Shown: piece by piece, positions 26,955 to 35,071 of the stretch
Numbering within the stretch: position 1 is the first letter of the stretch
Layout of the letters: each line of letters starts with the position of its first letter
NCBI GenBank assembly: GCA_022842725.1
Contig: JALHOZ010000003.1
Coordinates: 1-64,000, forward strand
Direction: 5' to 3'
DNA length: 64,000 nucleotides
Origin: Saprospiraceae bacterium
Lineage (GTDB): Bacteria; Bacteroidota; Bacteroidia; Chitinophagales; Saprospiraceae
The notes under the pieces: model-generated
Told to the model about the DNA's origin: nothing
The model's input: the letters and a program-made list of their open reading frames with translations, nothing else
Database searches by the model: none
Position numbers and translations under genes: made by a program

Positions 26955-27701
26955 TCAATCACATTCAAAACTCTTAATTTTTTTTTTATAAAAACCAGCA
27001 TTCTCATGAAACATGTAGTTGTTTTTTGTGGAATCAAATTTCATTCCATCATAATACTTAACATGTTGGTGGCCAAACATTTCATAGTGCCATTCTAAAA
27101 AGTTCTCAAATTTGATAAACCCATTATTTTTACACTTCCTAAACTGAAAACCTAATTTTAACTTTTCGATTTCTTTAAATTTGTCAAAATACTCACTATA
27201 CTCCAAAAATATAAAATACAAGTCTCCTACACTAACAATGTCTGATATGGTAAAAACACATTTGTACTTCGAAGTAGCACTTAGTTGATGTTCATTGGTT
27301 TGATTAGACTCATCTACAAAATGAGCTGACATCTGCGTACTGTTGCAAATATTTAAAACGTCAATTTTGTTTTTTATAAATTTTATCGACGGGTTGTCCA
27401 TACTATCAACAACATACTTCATGTTCTCGTGTAAAATGGAGTCATTCATCTTTTGATACAATATAAAACTCTTGTTTTTATCAAACTTTAACTCCGTAAA
27501 AAATTCTGCATCAAAAATCATATCATTACTCTCCATGATATAAGATAAGGCCTTATTATTGATATAGCACAATTCTTGTGTTGTAAAATCTAAGCTTGAT
27601 TTTGGCTCAAGAATTTTTTGGTTTTGTTTTGTACATCCAAGGCATAATATTATAGCAATTATTATTACACTTTTAAAACAAATAAAGGATCTATAAATCA
27701 T
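26955..27701 (-). CDS. Hypothetical lipoprotein, AT-rich
   Basis: About 248 residues from the ATG at 27701, chosen because it gives a compact lipoprotein signal (MIYRSFICFK then a hydrophobic run and lipobox LCLGCTK); the frame also opens 15 codons earlier at 27746, where the ATG overlaps the stop of a 66-codon frame. The mature part is rich in Lys, Asn, Phe and Tyr and the gene is visibly more AT-rich than its neighbours. No family is recognised. It sits alone among repeats and gene remnants, which fits an acquired or fast-evolving gene. Confidence 0.65.
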   Translation of the reverse strand: MIYRSFICFKSVIIIAIILCLGCTKQNQKILEPKSSLDFTTQELCYINNKALSYIMESNDMIFDAEFFTELKFDKNKSFILYQKMNDSILHENMKYVVDSMDNPSIKFIKNKIDVLNICNSTQMSAHFVDESNQTNEHQLSATSKYKCVFTISDIVSVGDLYFIFLEYSEYFDKFKEIEKLKLGFQFRKCKNNGFIKFENFLEWHYEMFGHQHVKYYDGMKFDSTKNNYMFHENAGFYKKKIKSFECD

Positions 27702-27735
27702 ACTTGAAATATTATTATGGACAAGCAACAAAATT

Positions 27736-27936
27736 TTATGAAACATTTGCTGGGTTTAATATAAAACTATTATACACAGCCATTTTATTGTTAATATCTA
27801 TTTGTGTATAATTAGTATATTGAAGAAGATCTTGTCCAAATCCTCTAAGTACCAATCCTTCAAAATCACTAAAAGTACCGATTTCCCTGCTCCCGCAAGT
27901 TTGTAACTTGTGTATCAAAAAAAAATTGCCCATCAT
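27736..27936 (-). pseudogene. Possible 3' remnant of a gene interrupted by a REP-like hairpin
   Basis: A 66-codon frame whose first third reads through REP-like copy E and whose last 45 codons (from TFSDFEGLVLRGFGQDLLQY onward) look like ordinary protein sequence. Its stop overlaps the upstream ATG of the AT-rich lipoprotein frame. It could be the tail of a lost gene that was once coupled to the lipoprotein. It could also be a chance frame; support is weak. Confidence 0.25.
27893..27912 (-). repeat. REP-like hairpin copy E
   Basis: On the minus strand ACACAAGT-TACAA-ACTTGCGGG: a perfect CAAGT/ACTTG stem (27896-27910) around TACAA, followed by an AGCAGGG tail. This is the best-conserved stem-loop of the set and the only full copy in minus orientation. 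Confidence 0.6.
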
Positions 27937-27972
27937 TAGTCCACATTTTATCCCCTTTTTTCAAAAAAAAAC

Positions 27973-30630
27973 CTACTTATTTATCATCAGCCCCTGATTT
28001 TCCAATATACTGCCGTCCAGGGCGACAATGTTGCGCACCTGGATGCCATTGATGTATATCCTGCCCTGATTCAGCAAAGAGCCGGAGAGGACGATGCCGT
28101 CCTGGTCAGCGTCAGTGATGTCGATGCGGCCATAGTTTTCTAATCTGCCCGTTATATTCCAACAAGAGATGCCGGCTTCCATACCGGAATGGATCATCAT
28201 ATGGGCACCGGCCTCCACGACACAGGTCGCGTCCTGGCCTATGGTCACACTTTTGACCGCCCGGTAGTCGGTGACGACGACGGTATCATCGGTGAGTATA
28301 TATACATGTTGGCAAGGCAGGGGTACCATGTTCTGCACCCAATTGGCAGGGTCTTCCCACGAGGTAGCGTCGCCGGCACCTGACCAATAGGCCGAAACGC
28401 CACTGTCCGCCACGCCGTCACAATCATTGTCCTCTCCGTCACAGATCTCTGCTGCGCCGCTGTACACCGAGGCATCATTGTCATCACAATCGAGATCACT
28501 ACACATACCGTCATCATCCACATCGATACCGGACGCCCCGATACAGGGACCACAGGTCACCGCAGAGGTCAGGGTCATAAATAATTCGTCAAAATAACTG
28601 TCATTGTCGCCGCCCGCCACGCGGGTACCTCTCATGATAAACTTAATCCTCCGGGTCAACGGTGGCACAGGGACCATGTTTTGGACGAGCAACCACTGCG
28701 GCTGATTGTTGCCGACAAAAGGAGCATTTACAACTTGTCCGTCAGCTTTCAGAAACTGTACGGATACCTCCGGAAAATCATTGTTGGTCGCCCAGGTCCG
28801 GAGGTAACCCCCGTAAAACACCTGCAAAGCACCGTTGTCAATATCTGTTGCGTAAGCCGACACATTGACGGTCTGATCTGCAAGTCCAAGATCCTGCTCA
28901 TTGGCACAGATGCCGCCGACACCAAAAAACCTCGTGCCGGCATAGACGGGTACAGAGTTGCATTGATTGGACGTAAGGGCTTCGACCTGTCCGTTCCATC
29001 CGGTGATGCCGTTTTCAGCATTTGCATTGGTCAAAAGATTGGGTGTGGTCGTCGCCTCGCGGGTGATAAAAGTTTTGGGTACGGACCAATCGCTCCACCT
29101 CAGGTAATTGTCTCTGTACCGTACCCGCCAGTAATAGGTTTGATCGGGTGAGACGACGATTTGTTGTTCGTCGGTGAGGTCATCATTTGTCTGGGTGTCG
29201 ACATTCTGATAGAGGTTTTCGTGCTGACGCCAGCTGTCGTGGATGATGTTTGAAAAATTGATCTGGTCAGAGATCTGCCATTGGCTTGCCTGATGAAAAT
29301 TGTTGGGATCAAAAAATGCCGAAGCTTTGAGGGTCACACAATTGTAGTCGACAGAATCATCGGGCCATACACCGTAGGGTTGTGCCGGAGGAAAGTCAAA
29401 CATTTTGAGTATCACAGAATCGGTCACTTCATTGTTTTTCATCAGCGCATCATCACCCCGCGAATATCGTTTGACAAAAACTTCCGGGTCGGGTCCGGCC
29501 TGTCCTTTGAGCAGCACAAAACCGTATTCGTCTTCGCTGTGGGTAAACTCTTCATAATCGTGGTTGGGAAACTGGCCCCAATAGTCCAAAGCCCCGCCGG
29601 CAGAAGCGACATTGATCCAGAGATGGTCGTGGTATTTGGACTGCCCTCTCGAATATCCGTGGGTATGACCAAAGAGGTGAATGGTGGGTTTCTGACAGTT
29701 TTGGGTAAAATTTTCCATCGCTGTCACGACCTGACCCGTAAAATTGGACTCACCGGGTGTCCACATCTCACTTTTGTAGGGAGCGTGGAGTTGGACAAAT
29801 ACAAAGTCGATGACCGGATCGGTACAAACGCCATTGAGGGTATTGTTGAGCCAGGTGAGCTGAAGGTTTTGTTCTGTGGTATTGGAATTGGAATTGAGGG
29901 CGATCACGCGGATATTGGAAAAATCTTTGTACCACCATTGTTCCGGAAAATTTGTATGACCGTTGAGTGGAAGATCAAAATATTTGAGATAGTTTTGAAG
30001 GCCGTTGGAGTAATATTCGTGATTGCCGACGGAAGGATACATGGGTACGATGGTCGTCATGTTTTCACCGAGGTCAAAAAAATCATTTTTCCACTGGCTG
30101 TAGGTACCGCCACTTTGCACCAGGTCACCGGGAGCGATGATGCCGTGCAGATCATCCATGCCGTTCTCTAGTTCCTGATTCATTACCGGAATGATGCCCT
30201 GATTGACCAGATTGGTGTAGACATTGGGATAAGCAGAAGTTCGTTGAATATCGGAGATGGAGACAAAATTGATGTTTTGTTCTTTGTGGGTTTCATCCAA
30301 AGTCAGGAAGTGATAGACGGAAGATTGTACATTATTGCCCAAAACCACTTTGTAGTAATATTTTTTGAGGGGCGACAATCCGGTGATTTGCCCGGTAAAT
30401 ATCCGGCTTGTTCCGTTGCCCGTCTGCGAAAAAGCTTCTGTAGTCATGGTCAGATTGAAAGGACTGTCACCATAGTGGATAAAAGCCGTGGTGGTGGTGT
30501 TTGTTTCAAACATCATTTTGGCACTGGTCGTCGTGATATCCTGCAGGTAGGGTTTGACGATGATGGATTGGGCAGAAGAAACCATCACAAAAAAAGAAGC
30601 CAAACCCACTAAAATCAACCGGTAAATCAT
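27973..30630 (-). CDS. Secreted purple-acid-phosphatase-like metallophosphatase with MopE-type motif
   Basis: An 885-residue protein with signal peptide (cleavage near SSAQ). Domains: N-terminal fibronectin-III-like domain (about 25-115), calcineurin-like metallophosphatase of the purple acid phosphatase type with GDLVQSGG, VGNHEYYSN, QLHAPYKS and FGHTHGYSRGQ (about 120-390), a second Fn3-like region (WQISDQINFS to YYWRVRYRDNYLRWSDW), a carbohydrate-binding-like region, and a MopE-type Asp/Cys motif DLDCDDNDASVYSGAAEICD with EDNDCDG. The C-terminal 130 residues are beta-rich and end LENQGLMINK with no T9SS type-A sorting motif. It probably hydrolyses phosphoesters outside the cytoplasm. Base composition is clearly richer in G and C than the flanking genes. 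Confidence 0.82.
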   Translation of the reverse strand: MIYRLILVGLASFFVMVSSAQSIIVKPYLQDITTTSAKMMFETNTTTTAFIHYGDSPFNLTMTTEAFSQTGNGTSRIFTGQITGLSPLKKYYYKVVLGNNVQSSVYHFLTLDETHKEQNINFVSISDIQRTSAYPNVYTNLVNQGIIPVMNQELENGMDDLHGIIAPGDLVQSGGTYSQWKNDFFDLGENMTTIVPMYPSVGNHEYYSNGLQNYLKYFDLPLNGHTNFPEQWWYKDFSNIRVIALNSNSNTTEQNLQLTWLNNTLNGVCTDPVIDFVFVQLHAPYKSEMWTPGESNFTGQVVTAMENFTQNCQKPTIHLFGHTHGYSRGQSKYHDHLWINVASAGGALDYWGQFPNHDYEEFTHSEDEYGFVLLKGQAGPDPEVFVKRYSRGDDALMKNNEVTDSVILKMFDFPPAQPYGVWPDDSVDYNCVTLKASAFFDPNNFHQASQWQISDQINFSNIIHDSWRQHENLYQNVDTQTNDDLTDEQQIVVSPDQTYYWRVRYRDNYLRWSDWSVPKTFITREATTTPNLLTNANAENGITGWNGQVEALTSNQCNSVPVYAGTRFFGVGGICANEQDLGLADQTVNVSAYATDIDNGALQVFYGGYLRTWATNNDFPEVSVQFLKADGQVVNAPFVGNNQPQWLLVQNMVPVPPLTRRIKFIMRGTRVAGGDNDSYFDELFMTLTSAVTCGPCIGASGIDVDDDGMCSDLDCDDNDASVYSGAAEICDGEDNDCDGVADSGVSAYWSGAGDATSWEDPANWVQNMVPLPCQHVYILTDDTVVVTDYRAVKSVTIGQDATCVVEAGAHMMIHSGMEAGISCWNITGRLENYGRIDITDADQDGIVLSGSLLNQGRIYINGIQVRNIVALDGSILENQGLMINK

Positions 30631-30649
30631 GTTATCAGGTATTTGATGG

Positions 30650-30657
30650 CAAATATA
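30650..30657 (-). promoter_or_regulatory. Putative -7 promoter box TATATTTG
   Basis: Exact TAnnTTTG match on the minus strand, 19 bases before the start of the metallophosphatase gene at 30630. Confidence 0.5.
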
Positions 30658-30701
30658 GACTTTCTGTGGTATATCTTGAAGTAAGATTGGTACAGATAAT
30701 A

Positions 30702-30738
30702 CAAATCATCCAAATAAATTTGGATGTCCGGGGAAGTC
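30702..30738. repeat. Palindromic intergenic repeat, copy 2
   Basis: Core ATCCAAATAAATTTGGAT followed by GTCCGGGGAAGTC. The counterpart is at 20913-20949, same orientation, about 9.8 kb away. Confidence 0.7.
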
Positions 30739-30996
30739 CCGATGATGGAAGGTTGCAACTGCGATATGGAGAATTAATATTTTTTAATTCGTTCTTACGA
30801 TATTAAAAAAAAATTGTAGGCCAGCTCATGAAATTAAGAGTTTTACTCCTTTTGCCTCAAGCCGGCAAGGCTTTTACTTTTTTTGTAATTGGTTGACCTC
30901 CCTAATCTCTTCATAAAAATATTAGTACCCGCAACGGCTCAAGGGAAAAACTCTTAAGCTTTTTGGTTGTTTGCCTATTATTGAAAATATTTCCTC

Positions 30997-32547
30997 ATGA
31001 TCTTTGCCATCGACGATACCTTTACAAAAGAACTTCCTGCTGATCCGATCACCATAAATCAGGTGAGACAGGTGGCTGATTGTTGTTATTCGTACGTTGA
31101 CCCGACGCCCTGTGTCGCGCCATCGATGATCCATGTTTCTCCTGATATGATGGACAAACTGGGCATTACGGCGGAGGATACAAAAGATCCCTCATTTGTA
31201 AAGCTGATGTCCGGTAATGAAGTTCCGCAAGGTTGTTTTCCGTATGCTATGTGTTATGGTGGTCATCAGTTTGGTTCCTGGGCCGGCCAATTGGGTGACG
31301 GCAGGGCCATCAACCTGTTTGAAACGGTGGTCAATGGCCGACGTTGGGCTCTTCAGCTCAAAGGGGCAGGATTGACGCCGTATTCCAGATCGGCTGACGG
31401 ACTGGCGGTGTTGAGGAGTTCGGTGAGAGAATACCTCTGCAGTGAAGCCATGTATTTTTTGGGTGTGCCGACGACCAGAGCCTTGTCCCTGGTGCAAACG
31501 GGTGATATGGTATTGCGCGATGTGATGTATGACGGCCATCCTGCTTACGAAAAAGGAGCCATCGTATGTCGGGTAGCTCCTACGTTCATCCGGTTTGGCA
31601 ATTTTCAGATTCTGGCAGCCCGGGGTGAGACCAAAAATCTTAAGGCACTGACGGATTATACCCTGAAACACTTTTTTCCGGAATTGGGTCCTCCATCAAA
31701 AGAAACCTACATCCGCTTTTTCGAAAGTGTTGCACAAAAGACCATCGACATGATCGTGCACTGGCAACGGGTGGGATTTGTCCACGGCGTGATGAATACC
31801 GACAATATGTCCATCCTTGGCCTCACGATAGACTACGGACCGTACGGATGGTTGGAAAATTACGATCCCGGATGGACGCCCAATACAACGGATGCCCACG
31901 GAAAAAGGTATCGTTTCGGCAATCAGCCGGCGATCTCTTCGTGGAATCTGTATCAATTGGCCAATGCTTTGTATCCTTTGATTGAAGAAGCAAAACCATT
32001 GGAAGACATCATCCATAGTCTGCAGGACAGATATGAATCAGCTTATCGCGAAATGATGAAAAAGAAGCTTGGATTCACCACATCATTTGACGAAGAAAAA
32101 GGGTTGATCGCCTCTTTGGAAGAGTTGTTGCACAGCAGTGAGATGGACATGACCCTGTTTTTCCGGACGTTGAGTGATTTTGACAAAGGAAACGATACCA
32201 CTTTTGTGGAAAAGTTGTCCGGAATGTCTTATTCCAAATCATTTGACCAGTTTATCCCTGCGTGGAAAGAATGGTTGGACAGGTATAACCAATTGTTGTT
32301 GTTACATGCTGATCCGCATAAAAAAGCCTTAATGGATTCGGTCAATCCCAAATATGTATTGCGCAATTATATGGCACAAATTGCCATTGACGCCGCCGAC
32401 AAAGGCGACTATTCCTTCATCGAAGAATTTTATACCCTGCTGCAAAAACCCTATGATGAGCAACCGGAATACCAAAGGTGGTTTGCCCTCAGACCCGAGT
32501 GGGCAGAACATAAAATCGGTTGTTCGATGTTGAGTTGTAGTTCGTAG
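30997..32547 (+). CDS. selO: SelO/YdiU protein adenylyltransferase
   Basis: A 516-residue pseudokinase-fold protein of the UPF0061/SelO family, which transfers AMP to Ser, Thr or Tyr of target proteins. Family motifs are in place: GGHQFGSWAGQLGDGRA (about 88-104), LQLKGAGLTPYSRSADG (Lys122, Arg131), SSVREYLCSEAM (Glu145), and the catalytic-loop equivalent FVHGVMNTDNMSILG followed by IDYGP (Asp279). The C-terminus GCSMLSCSS retains the conserved Cys that is selenocysteine in animals; here it is encoded by an ordinary TGT codon. Role in redox stress is known for the family. The gene is monocistronic and converges on the TolC gene. Confidence 0.94.
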   Translation: MIFAIDDTFTKELPADPITINQVRQVADCCYSYVDPTPCVAPSMIHVSPDMMDKLGITAEDTKDPSFVKLMSGNEVPQGCFPYAMCYGGHQFGSWAGQLGDGRAINLFETVVNGRRWALQLKGAGLTPYSRSADGLAVLRSSVREYLCSEAMYFLGVPTTRALSLVQTGDMVLRDVMYDGHPAYEKGAIVCRVAPTFIRFGNFQILAARGETKNLKALTDYTLKHFFPELGPPSKETYIRFFESVAQKTIDMIVHWQRVGFVHGVMNTDNMSILGLTIDYGPYGWLENYDPGWTPNTTDAHGKRYRFGNQPAISSWNLYQLANALYPLIEEAKPLEDIIHSLQDRYESAYREMMKKKLGFTTSFDEEKGLIASLEELLHSSEMDMTLFFRTLSDFDKGNDTTFVEKLSGMSYSKSFDQFIPAWKEWLDRYNQLLLLHADPHKKALMDSVNPKYVLRNYMAQIAIDAADKGDYSFIEEFYTLLQKPYDEQPEYQRWFALRPEWAEHKIGCSMLSCSS

Positions 32548-32601
32548 TTATGAAGAATTAATTGTTTGATCCAGTACCTTTGATCAGCATTTTCCGACTT
32601 C

Positions 32602-33894
32602 TTATTTTTCCAGGACTTTGTCCAGTTTCAGTGCTGCCATCAGATAATTGTAAGCAGCCGTCAGATAATTGTTCTCGGTATTTTGCAAGGTAAATTCTGA
32701 ATTTTTCAAGTCACTCAGTACGAGATTGCCCTTTTCATAACGGAAAACATCTGTTTTATATACATTTCTGGCCAAATTGACATTTTTTTCACTTTCTTCC
32801 AGATCGAGTTGCGCCTGCTCAAGTGATTTTCGGGCTGAACGGACTTCAAAATCAAGATCGGAAGTCAACTGATCGATGTTTAGTTGGTTGATTCGTTGTT
32901 TTAACAAATAATCCTGTTTGGCCAGGTTTGATTGTTTGCCATCGTACAAAAGCATGGTTGTGCGTATTCCCACATAACTGAACGGATAGACATTTTCATT
33001 TAGTGCCAGCAAAGACAGATTGCCATAAGCAGAAATCGTAGGGACAAATTGTCGGGTTGCTTTTTGAGCCATCAACTCATTGTTGTTCATGGCGATTTGT
33101 TCTTTGAGGATCGACGTGTTGATGGGAGATGTTTCAGTCTGCTGCAGGTCTCCGGATTGTATCATGGATTGAATGGTTTCCGATATTTCGACTTTTGTAT
33201 CTTTGCCAACATTCATCCGGTATTTCAACTGTTCGATAGCAAATGTATAATCCTGTTGTGCTTTCCGGGCAGCAATCAAGGCATTGCTCAGATCCAATGA
33301 AAGGCGATCCACATCATTGTTTAACGCTGTACCTGAAGCAAAACGGGTTTTTACATTTTCAAGATTCACCTCTGCCCTGCTGACGGCTTGTTCGGAAAAG
33401 GTTACTTTTTCTTTTTGAAAAACAACCTGATAATACGCTTCCGTGATCACATAACGGATGTCTTTTTTTTGTTTTTCTATTTCAATGGATTGATTATTGA
33501 CCGCATTTATATTCAGTTTTTTATCGATTTTTTTGTTCGGGTCGAAAATTTTTTGATTTACATCCACACCGACCGATGTATTAAACGGCACCCCAAAAGC
33601 TACGGTGGTGGTGGCATCCTGACCGACACCCGGTATTCCAAACTCTCCGATCGGCAAGACACTTTGCTGAAGGATGGCATTGTACCGAAAATCACCTGCC
33701 ACGCTGAACTGAGGCAACCACGAAGCTTTGATTTTGTCATTCTTCATTTGTTCTGATTGAAGCAACAGGCTTCCTGTTTTTATTTCTGTACGGTTTTTAA
33801 TACCGATTTCTATGGCTTCAGACAATGATAGGTTTTGTGTATATACTTTGTCAAAAATGAATAGTAAAAATACCAAAAGGAATGATCTTACCAT
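32602..33894 (-). CDS. TolC-family outer-membrane efflux protein
   Basis: A 430-residue outer-membrane channel protein with signal peptide (cleavage near KVYTQ) and two long helical repeats of the OEP type, for example SLSEAIEIGIKNRTEI near the N-terminus, AYYQVVFQKEKVTFSEQAV (about 150-168), and FEVRSARKSLEQAQLDLEES (about 345-364). It is the last gene of a four-gene operon running ATPase, adaptor, permease, TolC, together forming a tripartite exporter across both membranes. The gap to the permease is 57 bases. The substrate cannot be told. Confidence 0.9.
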   Translation of the reverse strand: MVRSFLLVFLLFIFDKVYTQNLSLSEAIEIGIKNRTEIKTGSLLLQSEQMKNDKIKASWLPQFSVAGDFRYNAILQQSVLPIGEFGIPGVGQDATTTVAFGVPFNTSVGVDVNQKIFDPNKKIDKKLNINAVNNQSIEIEKQKKDIRYVITEAYYQVVFQKEKVTFSEQAVSRAEVNLENVKTRFASGTALNNDVDRLSLDLSNALIAARKAQQDYTFAIEQLKYRMNVGKDTKVEISETIQSMIQSGDLQQTETSPINTSILKEQIAMNNNELMAQKATRQFVPTISAYGNLSLLALNENVYPFSYVGIRTTMLLYDGKQSNLAKQDYLLKQRINQLNIDQLTSDLDFEVRSARKSLEQAQLDLEESEKNVNLARNVYKTDVFRYEKGNLVLSDLKNSEFTLQNTENNYLTAAYNYLMAALKLDKVLEK

Positions 33895-33951
33895 GTTTAT
33901 TTTATTTTAGAATCATATTTTTAAAAGAGGATATCATAAGGTTTTTTTCCA

Positions 33952-35067
33952 TTACATCCTAAACACTTCAGCTGGTTCGAGTTTTGTAATCTTCCTCATG
34001 GCAAAAAGACTGCTGATGACCGAAATCAGGATGGTCACAAAAACCATAAAAACAATCAAATAATCGGGCAATTGAGCGTCAAGAGATTTTTTGGTACCTT
34101 CGATAAAAAATTTTACCATGATGATGGCCAATAAAAAGCCTACGATGGCATAAATCACGGACTGATAGAGAATGATTTTCCTGACCACACCGTTTGTTCC
34201 TCCGATGGCTTTGAGTGTTCCGTAATCCCGGACCCGATCCTTGACAGCAGAAAACAAGGTAAGGCCCACAATAGCAAATCCGGTGATTATGGCAAAAACA
34301 ACCAAAAACCCGAAAGACGTCACAATACCGCTTGAAGTCGAAATATACATCAATGTTTCTCTGGCAAATGTTTTTCCTTCGCGGGCTTTAACACCGGGAA
34401 TTTCTGTTTCAATATTTTTGGCTACTTGTTCCGGAGAGGTTCCGTCTTCCCATTCTACCAAAAAAGCAGAAGCCCTGTCCGGCGAAACCCTGCCGAGCTT
34501 ACGGGCCAATTGGACAGTTGTGAATGCATAAGACTGACCCAATCCGCGGGCTCCTTCGGTAGAATCCACAAGGATGACTCTGTTGCCGTTCACTTCAAAA
34601 TTATCACCTACTTTCACATTTTCATTCAACACCGCTTCCCAACCATCGGTGATGATGGCTCCTTCCTGCAAAAGAACACTTTTATCGCCTTTAAATTTCC
34701 AGGGACCGCCGGCAAATGTCTGTGGTGAAACTCCGATCACACTAAGTTGTACTTTTTTGCCATTATTAAATTTGGCAGCACCGGGAATAACCACCATCGG
34801 ATTAACTCTTTTGACTCCGGCTACCGACACGAGGGAGCGCGCCACACGCATGTCGAGTTCGGGCAGATCATTGACTTCGCGGCTTTTGTCGCTGACAACC
34901 CAAATGTATTGATCGTTAAAACTTGCCAAAGAGGAAGCGCTGCCGATAAGGGCAAGGCAAATACCGAGCTGTTGGCCAATCAGAAATACAGAAAGGGTGA
35001 TGCCGGTAATGATACCAAACATTTTGGCTTTGTCAAACCACATAAATTTGAATGCAATACTTAACAT
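33952..35067 (-). CDS. ABC transporter permease, DevC/FtsX type
   Basis: A 371-residue inner-membrane permease with one N-terminal membrane helix (MFGIITGITLSVFLIGQQLG), a periplasmic domain of about 220 residues, and three C-terminal helices in the FtsX arrangement (FGFLVVFAIITGFAIVGLTLF; VIYAIVGFLLAIIMVKFFI; LIVFMVFVTILISVISSLF). The order FtsX-like permease, HlyD-like adaptor and LolD-like ATPase matches DevBCA/MacAB-like exporters. Only 4 bases separate it from the adaptor gene upstream, indicating translational coupling. Confidence 0.9.
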   Translation of the reverse strand: MLSIAFKFMWFDKAKMFGIITGITLSVFLIGQQLGICLALIGSASSLASFNDQYIWVVSDKSREVNDLPELDMRVARSLVSVAGVKRVNPMVVIPGAAKFNNGKKVQLSVIGVSPQTFAGGPWKFKGDKSVLLQEGAIITDGWEAVLNENVKVGDNFEVNGNRVILVDSTEGARGLGQSYAFTTVQLARKLGRVSPDRASAFLVEWEDGTSPEQVAKNIETEIPGVKAREGKTFARETLMYISTSSGIVTSFGFLVVFAIITGFAIVGLTLFSAVKDRVRDYGTLKAIGGTNGVVRKIILYQSVIYAIVGFLLAIIMVKFFIEGTKKSLDAQLPDYLIVFMVFVTILISVISSLFAMRKITKLEPAEVFRM

Positions 35068-35071
35068 AAGC

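Larger units (their letters stand above)
30631..30996. other. 366-bp gap: promoter, palindromic repeat copy 2, inverted repeat
   Basis: Contains the phosphatase -7 box (30650-30657), the second copy of the palindromic repeat (30702-30738), a fragment GCCGGCAAGG (30861-30870) identical to the tail of REP-like copy D, and an 11-base inverted repeat TTAAGAGTTTT/AAAACTCTTAA (30834-30957). No gene is supported. No TAnnTTTG box for selO was found. Confidence 0.5.

Noticed and set aside
29281-30171. Long plus-strand open frame of 296 codons
   Set aside because: It lies entirely antisense to the metallophosphatase gene, whose active-site motifs are clear. The frame is a by-product of the higher GC content there.
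32520-32547. Selenocysteine in SelO
   Set aside because: The conserved C-terminal Cys is encoded by TGT, no in-frame TGA is present, and the gene ends in TAG.
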